This document shows positions 15,705-22,592 of a stretch of DNA of 35,077 bases, piece after piece. The stretch lies in assembly GCF_024437745.1 (NCBI RefSeq), contig NZ_JANFNY010000053.1:1-35077 (forward strand). Reading direction: 5' to 3'. The stretch is from Roseomonas sp. GC11 (GTDB lineage Bacteria > Pseudomonadota > Alphaproteobacteria > Acetobacterales > Acetobacteraceae). The notes under the pieces were generated by a model, which saw only the letters and a list, made by a program, of their open reading frames with translations, ran no database searches and was not told the DNA's origin. The stretch's first letter is position 1. Every line of letters starts with the position of its first letter. The translations under genes were made by a program, and so were the position numbers.

Positions 15705-16796
15705 ATGGCGGAGGCTCTGGTCCGCTTCGAGGGTGTGAAAAAGGCCTATGGGCCGGCCGGCGGCGGCTATGCCGTGCGGCAGCTCGACCTGGAGGTGGAG
15801 AAGGGGGAGCTGCTCACCCTGCTCGGCCCCTCCGGTTCCGGCAAGACGACGACGCTGATGATGCTCGCCGGCTTCGAACTGCCGACCGAGGGCCGCATCC
15901 TGCTGGAGGGGCGCGACATCGCCCGCCTGCCGCCGCACCGGCGCGGCATCGGCGTGGTGTTCCAGTCCTACGCCCTGTTCCCGCATATGAGCGTGGCGGA
16001 GAATGTCGCCTTCCCGCTGGAGGTGCGCGGCGTGCCGCGGGCGGAGCGCGAGGCGCGGGTGAAGCGCGCCCTGGCCATGGTGCGGCTGGAGAGCTTTGGC
16101 GAGCGCCGCCCCGCCCAGCTTTCCGGCGGGCAGCAGCAGCGCATCGCGCTGGCCCGCGCCATGGTGTTCGAGCCGCCCATCGTCCTGCTGGACGAGCCGC
16201 TGGGCGCGCTGGACAAGGCGCTGCGCGAGGAGATGCAGTACGAGATCCGCGCCCTGCACCAGCGCCTGGGCCTGACGATGATGTATGTCACCCATGATCA
16301 GGCGGAGGCGCTGACGCTGTCCGACCGCATCGCGGTGTTCGAGGGCGGGCTGATCCGCCAGCTGGCCGCGCCCCGCCGCATCTACGAGGAGCCGGCCAAT
16401 GCCTTCGTCGCCGGCTTCGTCGGCGAGAATAACCGCCTGCCGGGCGTGATCGTCGAGGAGCATGACGGGCTGGCGCGCGTGGCGCTGGATTGCGGCCCGG
16501 ATGTCTGGGCGCGGCTGGTGGATGTGCAGGGGGAGGGCAACCGCTGCGTCGTGGCGGTGCGGCCGGAGCGCGTGGCCGTGGCCCCCGTGGCGGCCGAGGC
16601 GCTGGATGAATGGGCGCTGCCCGCCACGCTGAAGGAAGCGATCTTCCAGGGCGACCATGTCCGCCTGCGCCTTGGCTTCGGCGATGGCGGGGAAATCCTG
16701 GTCAAGCGCGCCATCGGCGGCGGCCAGTTGCCCGAGCCTGGCGGCCCCGCCGCCCTGGCCTGGGAGGCCGAGCACGCCCACGCCTTCGCCGCCTGA
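15705..16796 (+). CDS. Polyamine-type ABC transporter ATP-binding protein (PotA-like)
   Basis: A 363-residue ATPase of the spermidine/putrescine (PotA) class. Walker A GPSGSGKTT is at about 41-49, followed by a Q-loop VFQSYALFPHMSV, the signature LSGGQQQR, Walker B IVLLDEPLGALD and switch histidine in MYVTHDQAEA. The C-terminal TOBE region (about 280-360) contains VVAVRPERVAVAP. The transporter's other three genes lie 1-4 kb away on the opposite strand (17885-20920), with a superoxide dismutase gene in between. I take ATG 15705, which has a G-rich tract 9 nt upstream. An ATG at 15696 abuts that tract and would add three residues. Confidence 0.92.
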   Translation: MAEALVRFEGVKKAYGPAGGGYAVRQLDLEVEKGELLTLLGPSGSGKTTTLMMLAGFELPTEGRILLEGRDIARLPPHRRGIGVVFQSYALFPHMSVAENVAFPLEVRGVPRAEREARVKRALAMVRLESFGERRPAQLSGGQQQRIALARAMVFEPPIVLLDEPLGALDKALREEMQYEIRALHQRLGLTMMYVTHDQAEALTLSDRIAVFEGGLIRQLAAPRRIYEEPANAFVAGFVGENNRLPGVIVEEHDGLARVALDCGPDVWARLVDVQGEGNRCVVAVRPERVAVAPVAAEALDEWALPATLKEAIFQGDHVRLRLGFGDGGEILVKRAIGGGQLPEPGGPAALAWEAEHAHAFAA

Positions 16797-16822
16797 AGGC
16801 GGGGCAATCTGAAGGCGGGGTC

Positions 16823-16867
16823 TGGGGGGACCCTGTCCCCCCAGCGGGGTCCGGGGCGGCGCCCCGG
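16823..16867. terminator. Paired GC hairpins between convergent ATPase and SOD genes
   Basis: Stems are 16823-16831 with 16835-16843 (TGGGGGGAC/GTCCCCCCA, loop CCT) and 16851-16857 with 16861-16867 (CCGGGGC/GCCCCGG, loop GGC), followed by ATTGTTCTGTTCT on the plus strand. It is the same class as the elements at 14511, 21027 and 26407. Confidence 0.6.
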
Positions 16868-16879
16868 ATTGTTCTGTTC

Positions 16880-17617
16880 TCAGATCCCGAGCGTGCCCGC
16901 CCGCGCGGCGGCGTAGCGTTCGTTGAGGCGGTTCCAGTCCAGCACGTTCCACCAGCCGGCGAGGTATTCAGCGCGGCGGTTGTTGTATTTCAGGTAATAG
17001 GCGTGTTCCCACACGTCATTGCCCATGAGGACGCGCTGCCCTTCCATCAGGGGCGTGTCCTGGTTGGGCCGTGTGGTGACGGCGAGGCGCCCGTCCCTGT
17101 CCACCGTGACGAAGACCCAGCCCGAGCCGAAGAGGCGCAGCCCCGCCCCGTTGAAATCGGCGCGGAAGCGCTCGAAGCTGCCGAAATCGCGCTGGATGGC
17201 CTGGGCGAGGGGGCCGGTGGGGTCGCCGCCGCGGCCGCCCATGATCTGCCAGAACATGGCATGGTTGGCGTGCCCGCCGCCATTGTTGCGCAGGGCGGCG
17301 CGGATATTGTCCGGCGCGTCGGCGAGGCGGGCCAGGATATCCTCCAGCTTCTGCCCGGCCATGCGCGGCTGTTCCTTCAGCGCGATGTTCAGCGCCGAGA
17401 CATAGGCCGCGTGGTGCTTGCCGTGGTGGATCTCCATCGTGGCCGCGTCGATATGCGGCTCCAGCGCATTGAAGGCGTAGGGCAGCTGCGGCAGCGCGAA
17501 GGGCGCGCTGGAACTGCTGGGCATCTGGGCCTGGGCCGTTTCCGCCAGCATCGCCGCGCCCAGCAGGGCGCCGCCGGCGGCCAGGACATCCCGGCGCGGA
17601 ATCGGGGTGGTGGTCAT
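16880..17617 (-). CDS. Exported superoxide dismutase, Mn-type Fe/Mn family
   Basis: A 245-residue superoxide dismutase that converts superoxide to H2O2 and O2. Metal ligands by comparison with E. coli SodA are H64 (MEIHHGKHH), H119 (GGHANHAMFW), D201 and H205 (DVWEHAYY). Q186 in NQDTPL and the glycines before H117 favour Mn over Fe. The first 31 residues are an export signal with PRRD followed by a hydrophobic run and AQA, consistent with Tat export of a folded metalloenzyme. Most bacterial Fe/Mn SODs are cytoplasmic, so export is notable. The start is ATG 17617 with GGGAGGA upstream. It lies downstream of the polyamine-type permease genes on the same strand but is separated from them by a hairpin mosaic. 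Confidence 0.92.
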   Translation of the reverse strand: MTTTPIPRRDVLAAGGALLGAAMLAETAQAQMPSSSSAPFALPQLPYAFNALEPHIDAATMEIHHGKHHAAYVSALNIALKEQPRMAGQKLEDILARLADAPDNIRAALRNNGGGHANHAMFWQIMGGRGGDPTGPLAQAIQRDFGSFERFRADFNGAGLRLFGSGWVFVTVDRDGRLAVTTRPNQDTPLMEGQRVLMGNDVWEHAYYLKYNNRRAEYLAGWWNVLDWNRLNERYAAARAGTLGI

Positions 17618-17748
17618 GCGCATCCTCCCTCTGTCGGTCGCGGCTGCCTGCCGCAGTTGGTTGTTGCCGAGCATGATGCAAACTCCGCCGCCGCACACAA
17701 TCGCGTTGCGTGCCTGCGGCGGGAGGAAGGATTTTTTTAAGGGAAGCT

Positions 17749-17868
17749 GTTCTTTTTTGGAAAAAATAACCAAAAAACTTTTTTCCAGTCAGCGTCCCGC
17801 CTCAGGCCTGAAGCGGGACGCTAAACTGAAAGAAAGTCTTTTTGCTTCTTTTTCTTCAGAAAAAGAAG
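17749..17868. repeat. A/T-rich hairpin mosaic element, copy B2
   Basis: The left hairpin is 17749-17758 with 17761-17770 (one mismatch). A central perfect 10-bp inverted repeat AGCGTCCCGC/GCGGGACGCT spans 17791-17800 and 17813-17822. The right hairpin is 17845-17855 with 17858-17868 (CTTCTTTTTCT/AGAAAAAGAAG). The order of parts and the linking CAAAAAACTTTTTTCCAG and AAAGTCTTTTTG segments match copy B1. It fills much of the 267-bp gap between the permease and SOD genes. Confidence 0.8.
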
Positions 17869-17884
17869 AAATAATTCAACTTAC

Positions 17885-18679
17885 TCACGGCGCCCGCCGC
17901 CGCTGCAACAGCGTCACCGCCGCCAGCAGCAGCACCGAGATCACCACCAGCACCATGGCGGCGGCCATGATGGTCAGGCTGATGGAGTCGTTCAGGCCGG
18001 AGAACATCTGGCGCGGCAGGGTGCGCTGGGCCGGGCCGGCGATGAAGAGCGCCACCGCCACCTCATCCAGGCTGGTGGCGAAGGCGAAGACGGCGCCGGC
18101 GGCGACACCGGGCAGGATCTGCGGCAGGCAGACGCGGCGGAAGGCGGTGGCCGGGCTGGCGCCGCAGGCGGCGGCGGCGCGCAGCTGCACGGCGTCGAAC
18201 TGCTGGAGCGCCGCCAGCACCGTGACCACGACGAAGGGCGCGCCGAGCGCGGCATGGCCCAGCACCAGCCCGGTGAAGCTGTTGGTCAGGCCGAGCGGGC
18301 CGAAGGCCAGCAGCAGCGCCACCGCCACGATGATGGCCGGCACCACCATGGGCGCCAGCAGCACCGCCATCACCAGCGTCTTGCCGGGGAAGGGGGCGCG
18401 CCAGAGGCCGAAGGCGGCCAGCGTGCCCAGCGTGCCGGCCACCAGCGAGGCCCCGGCGCCGACGCGCAGGCTGTTCCACAGCGCCGGCAGCCAGAAGTCG
18501 GAGGCCCAGAAATCCGCGTACCAGCGCAGGGAGAGGCCAGGCAGCGGGTAGAACAGGAAGGCGCCGGAGGAAAAGGAGAGCGGCAGCACCACCAGCACCG
18601 GCGCCAGCAGGAAGAGGATGACGAGCAGCCCCGTCCCCCACAGCAAAACACGCGAGAGCAGGATACGGGGGGCCTTCAT
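17885..18679 (-). CDS. ABC transporter permease, PotC-like
   Basis: A 264-residue inner-membrane permease of the polyamine/opine importer family with six predicted helices. The cytoplasmic EAA-type loop is AAAACGASPATAFRRVCLPQILPGV, near residues 167-191, which contacts the ATPase. It begins inside the last codons of the upstream permease gene (ATGA overlap, 18676-18679), so the two are translationally coupled. The start is ATG 18679. As the last gene of the three-gene unit it is followed by the hairpin mosaic at 17749-17868. Confidence 0.9.
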   Translation of the reverse strand: MKAPRILLSRVLLWGTGLLVILFLLAPVLVVLPLSFSSGAFLFYPLPGLSLRWYADFWASDFWLPALWNSLRVGAGASLVAGTLGTLAAFGLWRAPFPGKTLVMAVLLAPMVVPAIIVAVALLLAFGPLGLTNSFTGLVLGHAALGAPFVVVTVLAALQQFDAVQLRAAAACGASPATAFRRVCLPQILPGVAAGAVFAFATSLDEVAVALFIAGPAQRTLPRQMFSGLNDSISLTIMAAAMVLVVISVLLLAAVTLLQRRRAP

Positions 18680-19869
18680 GCCGTCCTCACCTTGCCGAAG
18701 CCGACGAGGCGGCCATAGAGCGCGACCACCAGCGCCACCGCCGCCAGCAGCAGCAGCGAGAGCGCCGCCGCCATCCCCCAGTTAACGGTGCGGGAGGCGT
18801 AGAAGGCGACGAAATAGGGCACCATCTGGTCATTCGCGCCGCCGAGCAGGGCGGGGGTGACGTAGAAGCCCAGCGCCTGGATGAAGACCAGCAGGCAGCC
18901 CGCCCCCACCCCTGGCAGGGAGAGCGGCAGCGAAACGCGCAGGAAGGCCCGCAGCGGCGAGGCGCCGAGCGAGAGCGCCGCGCGCGGCAGGCGCCAGTCC
19001 AGCGCCTTCAGGCTGGCATAGATGGGCAGCACCATGAAGGGCAGCAGGATGTGCACCATGGCCAGCAGCACGGCGCCGCGGTTGTAGAGCAGCGGCAGCG
19101 GCCCCTCCGTCAGGCGCAGGGCGGCGAGTGCGGCGTTCACCACCCCCTCGCGCTGGAGCAGCACGGTCCAGGCGGCGGTGCGGACGATCAGGCTGGTCCA
19201 GAAGGGCAGCAGCACGCCGCCCAGCAGCAGCGGCGCCAGGCGCGGCGGCGCGGTGGCGATCAGCCAGGCCAGCGGATAGCCCAGCGCCAGGCAGATCAGC
19301 GTGGCGAGGGCGCCGATCCACAGCGTGCGCCAGAGGATGGCGCGGAAGATCCGCTCCTGCTCCGGCGCGGCGCCGATGGCGCCGGCGGCATCGCGCTTCA
19401 GGTCGAGCACGGCGAGCAGGTTGAAATCCGAATAGGGCCCGCCGGCGCGGCGGATGGCCGCCCAGGGGATGGGGGTGCCCCAGTCCTCGCTGATGCCGAT
19501 GAGGGCCTCGCGCGCCGGGCCTTCGGTGCCGGCGGCGACGCGGCGCGCCGTCATGGGCAGCAGGCTGCGGAAGCCGGGCCAGTCGGCGTTCAGCCGGGCG
19601 CTGGCGCGGGCGATGCTGCCGGCGCCGCTCTCCTGGTCGCGCGCGCGGGCCTCGCGCAGATCCTCGATGAGGGCGGCGAAGGCAGCCTCGTCCGGCAGCC
19701 CCGCGCCGTTCCAGGCGGCGAGGGCGGCGGTGCTGCGCGGCAGCACGGGGGCGACGTCGCGCTCCTCCACGCCGCGCAGCAGGAAGGCGCCGATCGGCAG
19801 CACGAAGACCGCCAGCAGGAAAAGCAGCAGCGGCGCCACCAGCGCCGCCGCCATCCAACGTCTCGTCAC
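18676..19869 (-). CDS. ABC transporter permease, PotB-like, with long periplasmic insert
   Basis: A 397-residue permease. The first helix (about 8-32) is separated from the remaining core by roughly 140 mostly hydrophilic residues (about 33-175), predicted periplasmic. The typical PotB core follows, with LPFWTSLIVRTAAWTVLLQREG and an EAA-type loop AALSLGASPLRAFLRVSLPLSLPGV. PotB itself is about 280 residues, so the insert explains the extra length. Related long versions are common in alphaproteobacterial polyamine-type systems. It starts only 4 bp after the binding-protein stop and overlaps the next permease by 4 bp, forming a tight operon. Confidence 0.9.
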   Translation of the reverse strand: MTRRWMAAALVAPLLLFLLAVFVLPIGAFLLRGVEERDVAPVLPRSTAALAAWNGAGLPDEAAFAALIEDLREARARDQESGAGSIARASARLNADWPGFRSLLPMTARRVAAGTEGPAREALIGISEDWGTPIPWAAIRRAGGPYSDFNLLAVLDLKRDAAGAIGAAPEQERIFRAILWRTLWIGALATLICLALGYPLAWLIATAPPRLAPLLLGGVLLPFWTSLIVRTAAWTVLLQREGVVNAALAALRLTEGPLPLLYNRGAVLLAMVHILLPFMVLPIYASLKALDWRLPRAALSLGASPLRAFLRVSLPLSLPGVGAGCLLVFIQALGFYVTPALLGGANDQMVPYFVAFYASRTVNWGMAAALSLLLLAAVALVVALYGRLVGFGKVRTA

Positions 19870-19873
19870 GCGC

Positions 19874-20920
19874 TTACTTCGAGACCCAGTTGTTGAAGCG
19901 CTGGGTCAGCTTGTCGAGGTTGTCGAGCCAGAACTTGTCGCTGATCTGCAGGGCGCCCTCGGCATTGGCCGGGGTGGTGGGCAGGTTGGCGAGCACGGCG
20001 GCCGGCAGCCCGTCCTGCGCGCCGCGGGCCGTCGGGCCGTAGGGGATGCGCGGGGGGAGCTGGGCCTGGAGCTGCGGCTGGCTGACGAACTTGATGAAGT
20101 CGAGCGCGCGCTGGCGGTTCGGGCTGCCCTTCATGACCACCCAGGAATCCAGGGTGAAGAGGTTGTTGGCCCAGGCGATGCCGAAATTGCGGCCGTCATT
20201 CTGGTTGGCGGCGGTGATGCGGCCGTTATAGGCGTTGGTCATGGCGACCTCGCCGCTGGCCAGGAGCTGGGCCGGCTGGCTGCCGCGCTCCCACCACACG
20301 ATATTGGCCTTCAGCGCGTCGAGCTTGCGGAAGGCGCGGTCGACGCCGGCATTGGTGGCGAGCAGCCTGTAGACCTCGCCGGGCGGCACGCCATCGGCCA
20401 GCAGGGCGATTTCCAGCGTCACCTTCGGGCCGCGGCGCAGGGCGCGCTTGCCGGGGAAGCGGGTGGTGTCGAAGAAGTCCGCCCAGTTGCGCGGGCCATC
20501 GGCGATGCGCGCCTTGTCGTAGGCCAGCACGAAGGAATAGAGGATATTGCCGACGCCGCATTCATGCACGGCCTCGGGGATGAAGCTCTCGCGCCCGCCG
20601 ATGGCGGCGAAGTCCATCTTCTCGAACAGCCCTTCCTCGCAGCCGAGGAGGAGTTCCTCGCTCTCGACCTGGACGACGTCCCAGTTGTTGGCGCCGGACT
20701 GGATCTTGGCGCGCAGCACGCCGACGCCGCCATCCCAGGTCTCTTCCAGCAGGCGGGAGCCCGTCTGCTGCTGGAAGGGGCGGAAGAAGATCTCCCGCTG
20801 CGCATCCTGGTAGGCGCCGCCCCAGGAGACCACCGTCAGGTCCCTCTGCTGGGCGGAGGCGCCGCTGGCCATGAGGGTGACACCCAGCGCCAGAGCGGCG
20901 CCCAAACTTCTCCGCAGCAT
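19874..20920 (-). CDS. Extracellular substrate-binding protein, PotD/PotF-like
   Basis: A 348-residue periplasmic binding protein for the permeases that follow. It has a signal peptide (MLRRSLGAALALGVTLMASGASAQ). The mature chain starts with DLTVVSWGGAYQDAQREIFFRPF, a typical start for the spermidine/putrescine-type family 1 binding proteins. Further family segments are NWDVVQVESEELLLGCEEGLFEK and EVAMTNAYNGRI. The ligand is probably a polyamine, opine or related cationic amine, but it cannot be fixed from sequence. The start is ATG 20920 with AGGGAG 7 nt upstream; another ATG 21 nt upstream lacks such spacing. It is the first gene of the operon. Confidence 0.9.
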   Translation of the reverse strand: MLRRSLGAALALGVTLMASGASAQQRDLTVVSWGGAYQDAQREIFFRPFQQQTGSRLLEETWDGGVGVLRAKIQSGANNWDVVQVESEELLLGCEEGLFEKMDFAAIGGRESFIPEAVHECGVGNILYSFVLAYDKARIADGPRNWADFFDTTRFPGKRALRRGPKVTLEIALLADGVPPGEVYRLLATNAGVDRAFRKLDALKANIVWWERGSQPAQLLASGEVAMTNAYNGRITAANQNDGRNFGIAWANNLFTLDSWVVMKGSPNRQRALDFIKFVSQPQLQAQLPPRIPYGPTARGAQDGLPAAVLANLPTTPANAEGALQISDKFWLDNLDKLTQRFNNWVSK

Positions 20921-21026
20921 TCTGCAACTCCCTGTCGCCATGTCTTTGTTCTGGCGTCTCCGGCGTCAGGGTAGAGCCGCCCCGCCCCGCTTGCGAAGTC
21001 CCCTTTTTTACGGAAGGCGGGGTCCG

Positions 21027-21086
21027 GGGAGGCCCTGCCTCCCTGGTGGGTGTGTGGGGGCCGGGGTGCGGGGGCGGCGCCCCCGC
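21027..21086. terminator. Paired GC hairpins after lrgB
   Basis: Stems are 21027-21033 with 21037-21043 (GGGAGGC/GCCTCCC, loop CCT) and 21068-21075 with 21079-21086 (GCGGGGGC/GCCCCCGC, loop GGC). The second lies 2 bp beyond the lrgB stop. On the minus strand this separates lrgAB from the binding-protein operon, and a short T/A run (CCCTTTTTTA) lies on the far side near 21001. Confidence 0.6.
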
Positions 21087-21088
21087 GG

Positions 21089-21808
21089 CTAGCGCATGAA
21101 GATCTGCCAGAGCAGCGGCAGCAGCAGCGCGGTGGCCAGGGCATTGAGCCCCATGGCGAGGCCGCTGAAGGCCCCCGCCGTGGCGTTGACCGAGATGGCG
21201 CGCGCCGTGCCCAGGCCATGCGCCGCCGTGCCCATGGCGAGGCCGCGGGCGCGCCAGTCCTTCACCCGCGCCCAGTTGAGGATGGTGGGCCCGAGCGTGG
21301 CCCCCGTCACCCCGGAGGCGAGGACGAGGGCGGCGGTGAGCCCTGGCAGGCCGCCGATCTGCGCCGCGATGCCCATGGCGACGGGGGTGGTGACAGAGCG
21401 CGGCGCGAGGCTTGCCGTGACTTCCGGCGCCGCGTGCAGCAGCAGGCCGATGCCCACCCCGACCGCCGCCGCCACGCCGCCGCCGGCGATGGTGGCGACG
21501 AGCGCGGCCAGGGCGGAGCTGCGCACATGCTGCCATTGCCGGTAGAGCGGCACGGCGAGGGCGACGGTGGCCGGGCCGAGCAGGAAGTGGACGAATTGCG
21601 CCCCCTGGAAATAGCCGCGGTATTCGACGCCGGAGAGCAGCAGGGCGCCGGCCAGCAGGGCGACGGCGAAGAGCACGGGGTTGGCCGCCGGGTGCCAGCG
21701 GCAGAGGGCGGCGAGGCGCAGCCCGGCCATCCAGGCGAGGAGGGTGGCGGTGAGGGCGGCCAGCGGGTCGCGCGCCAGGTAGACCCAGATTTCCTGGAGG
21801 TCGATCAT
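21089..21808 (-). CDS. lrgB: LrgB-family membrane protein
   Basis: A 239-residue polytopic membrane protein of the LrgB/CidB family. Family landmarks are FLLGPATVALAVPLYRQW (about 75-92), LAPRSVTTPVAMGIA, TGATLGPTILNW and GLAMGTAAHGLGTARA. In Gram-positive bacteria LrgAB/CidAB affect autolysis, and recent work links the family to transport of small metabolites such as pyruvate or glycolate. The role in this organism is not evident. The start codon ATG 21808 overlaps the lrgA stop by 4 bp (ATGA). Confidence 0.9.
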   Translation of the reverse strand: MIDLQEIWVYLARDPLAALTATLLAWMAGLRLAALCRWHPAANPVLFAVALLAGALLLSGVEYRGYFQGAQFVHFLLGPATVALAVPLYRQWQHVRSSALAALVATIAGGGVAAAVGVGIGLLLHAAPEVTASLAPRSVTTPVAMGIAAQIGGLPGLTAALVLASGVTGATLGPTILNWARVKDWRARGLAMGTAAHGLGTARAISVNATAGAFSGLAMGLNALATALLLPLLWQIFMR

Positions 21809-22182
21809 CGCCCGTGCCGCCGCATCAGCCATTCCGCGAGCCGCCCGGTGAAGGCGATGCCGGCCAGGGTGCCGGCCAGCACGGCGAGGGAGAGTGGCGC
21901 CCAGTCCCGCGCCATCTGCGGCAGGTAGACGACGACGCCGACCCCGGCGGGGACGAAGAGCAGGCCGAGATGGCGCAGCAGGGTATCGGCGGTCTGGCCG
22001 AGGCCGGGCAGGCCGGGGGCCTCCGGCTCGGCGCCGTCGTCGCGCAGGCGGTCGCGCAGGAGCAGCCCGGCGAAGAGCAGCACCATGCCGAGCACCGGCC
22101 CCGGCACCGGCAGGTGCAGGGCGCGGGCGATGACCTCGCCGCCGAGCTGGCAGAGCAGGAGGGTGGTGAGGCCGCCGATCAC
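21805..22182 (-). CDS. lrgA: LrgA/CidA-family membrane protein
   Basis: A 125-residue protein with four predicted helices of the CidA/LrgA (holin-like) family. It contains GGEVIARALHLPVPGPVLGMVLLF near the N terminus and LLFVPAGVGVVVYLP in the middle, both signatures of the family. It is the partner of LrgB and is coupled to it by a 4-bp overlap. The start is GTG 22182 with GGAG 8 nt upstream; an earlier in-frame start is blocked by lack of a start codon, and the ATG near 22226 is in another frame that ends quickly. The 410-bp region ahead of it holds a structured RNA candidate ending in a terminator. Confidence 0.85.
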   Translation of the reverse strand: MIGGLTTLLLCQLGGEVIARALHLPVPGPVLGMVLLFAGLLLRDRLRDDGAEPEAPGLPGLGQTADTLLRHLGLLFVPAGVGVVVYLPQMARDWAPLSLAVLAGTLAGIAFTGRLAEWLMRRHGR

Positions 22183-22592
22183 GCGCGGCGCTCCACGGGG
22201 CGGGGTGGGGGCGGGGTGGGGCGCATGGCAGGGATCCCCTTTGGGTCAGGAGCGGTGCCCTATCATCGGCCCGTGCTGCACTGCGAGAAAGGGTGGTGGA
22301 GTCGGGGGAGCCCCGAAAAAAAAGAGGGGGCGGATCCCGGGGGAGGATCCGCCCCAGTGAGACCGCACCGGGAAGGCTGGGTGGTGCGGCGGCGCCGGTG
22401 AGTTCGGGGTCCGGCGCCGATCGGGAGAGACAGGGCCTGGGTTCGTGGCCCACACCGATCATGCGAGGGAGATGGTTGACGCGCGGTTTCCGATAAGCGT
22501 GTGCGGCGCAAAAAAAACGCGCCCCCCTTGCCGGCGCGCGGCGGCTCGCCCAAGCCTGCCGGCGCCGCCACGGCAGAGAGGAAAAGCCCGCC
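22183..22592. other. 410-bp divergent gap between lrgA and the CoA-transferase gene
   Basis: It holds no convincing protein gene. 22315-22460 is a run of hairpins ending in a minus-strand terminator (listed separately). 22507-22524 has an A8 tract between GGCGC and GCGCC. TTGACG near 22474 is a possible plus-strand -35 element without a good -10. The CoA-transferase ribosome site (AGAGGA) is near 22576. Confidence 0.5.
22315..22460 (-). ncRNA. Candidate structured small RNA or attenuated leader of lrgAB
   Basis: Read on the minus strand from 22460: GATCGG/CCGATC (22455-22460 with 22419-22424) encloses GGGCC/GGCCC (22433-22437 with 22447-22451). Then come CGGCGCCGG/CCGGCGCCG (22411-22419 with 22390-22398; it shares base 22419 with the first stem), CCGCACC/GGTGCGG (22383-22389 with 22363-22369), and a perfect 11-bp terminator stem (22345-22355 with 22327-22337) followed by CTC and eight T. 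The loops are C-rich on the minus strand (ACCCCGAACTCA, CCTTCCC, TCCCCCG). No open frame with normal codon use lies inside. No promoter is convincing. The terminator sits about 135 nt before the lrgA start, so a leader is as likely as a free RNA. Confidence 0.45.

Noticed and set aside
21089-22182. Prophage holin pair
   Set aside because: The LrgA/LrgB pair is holin-like in name only. No endolysin, integrase, or phage structural gene is nearby.
22263-22571. Minus-strand open frame of 102 codons upstream of lrgA
   Set aside because: It runs through the hairpin series and terminator, has composition unlike the neighbours, and no recognisable motif.
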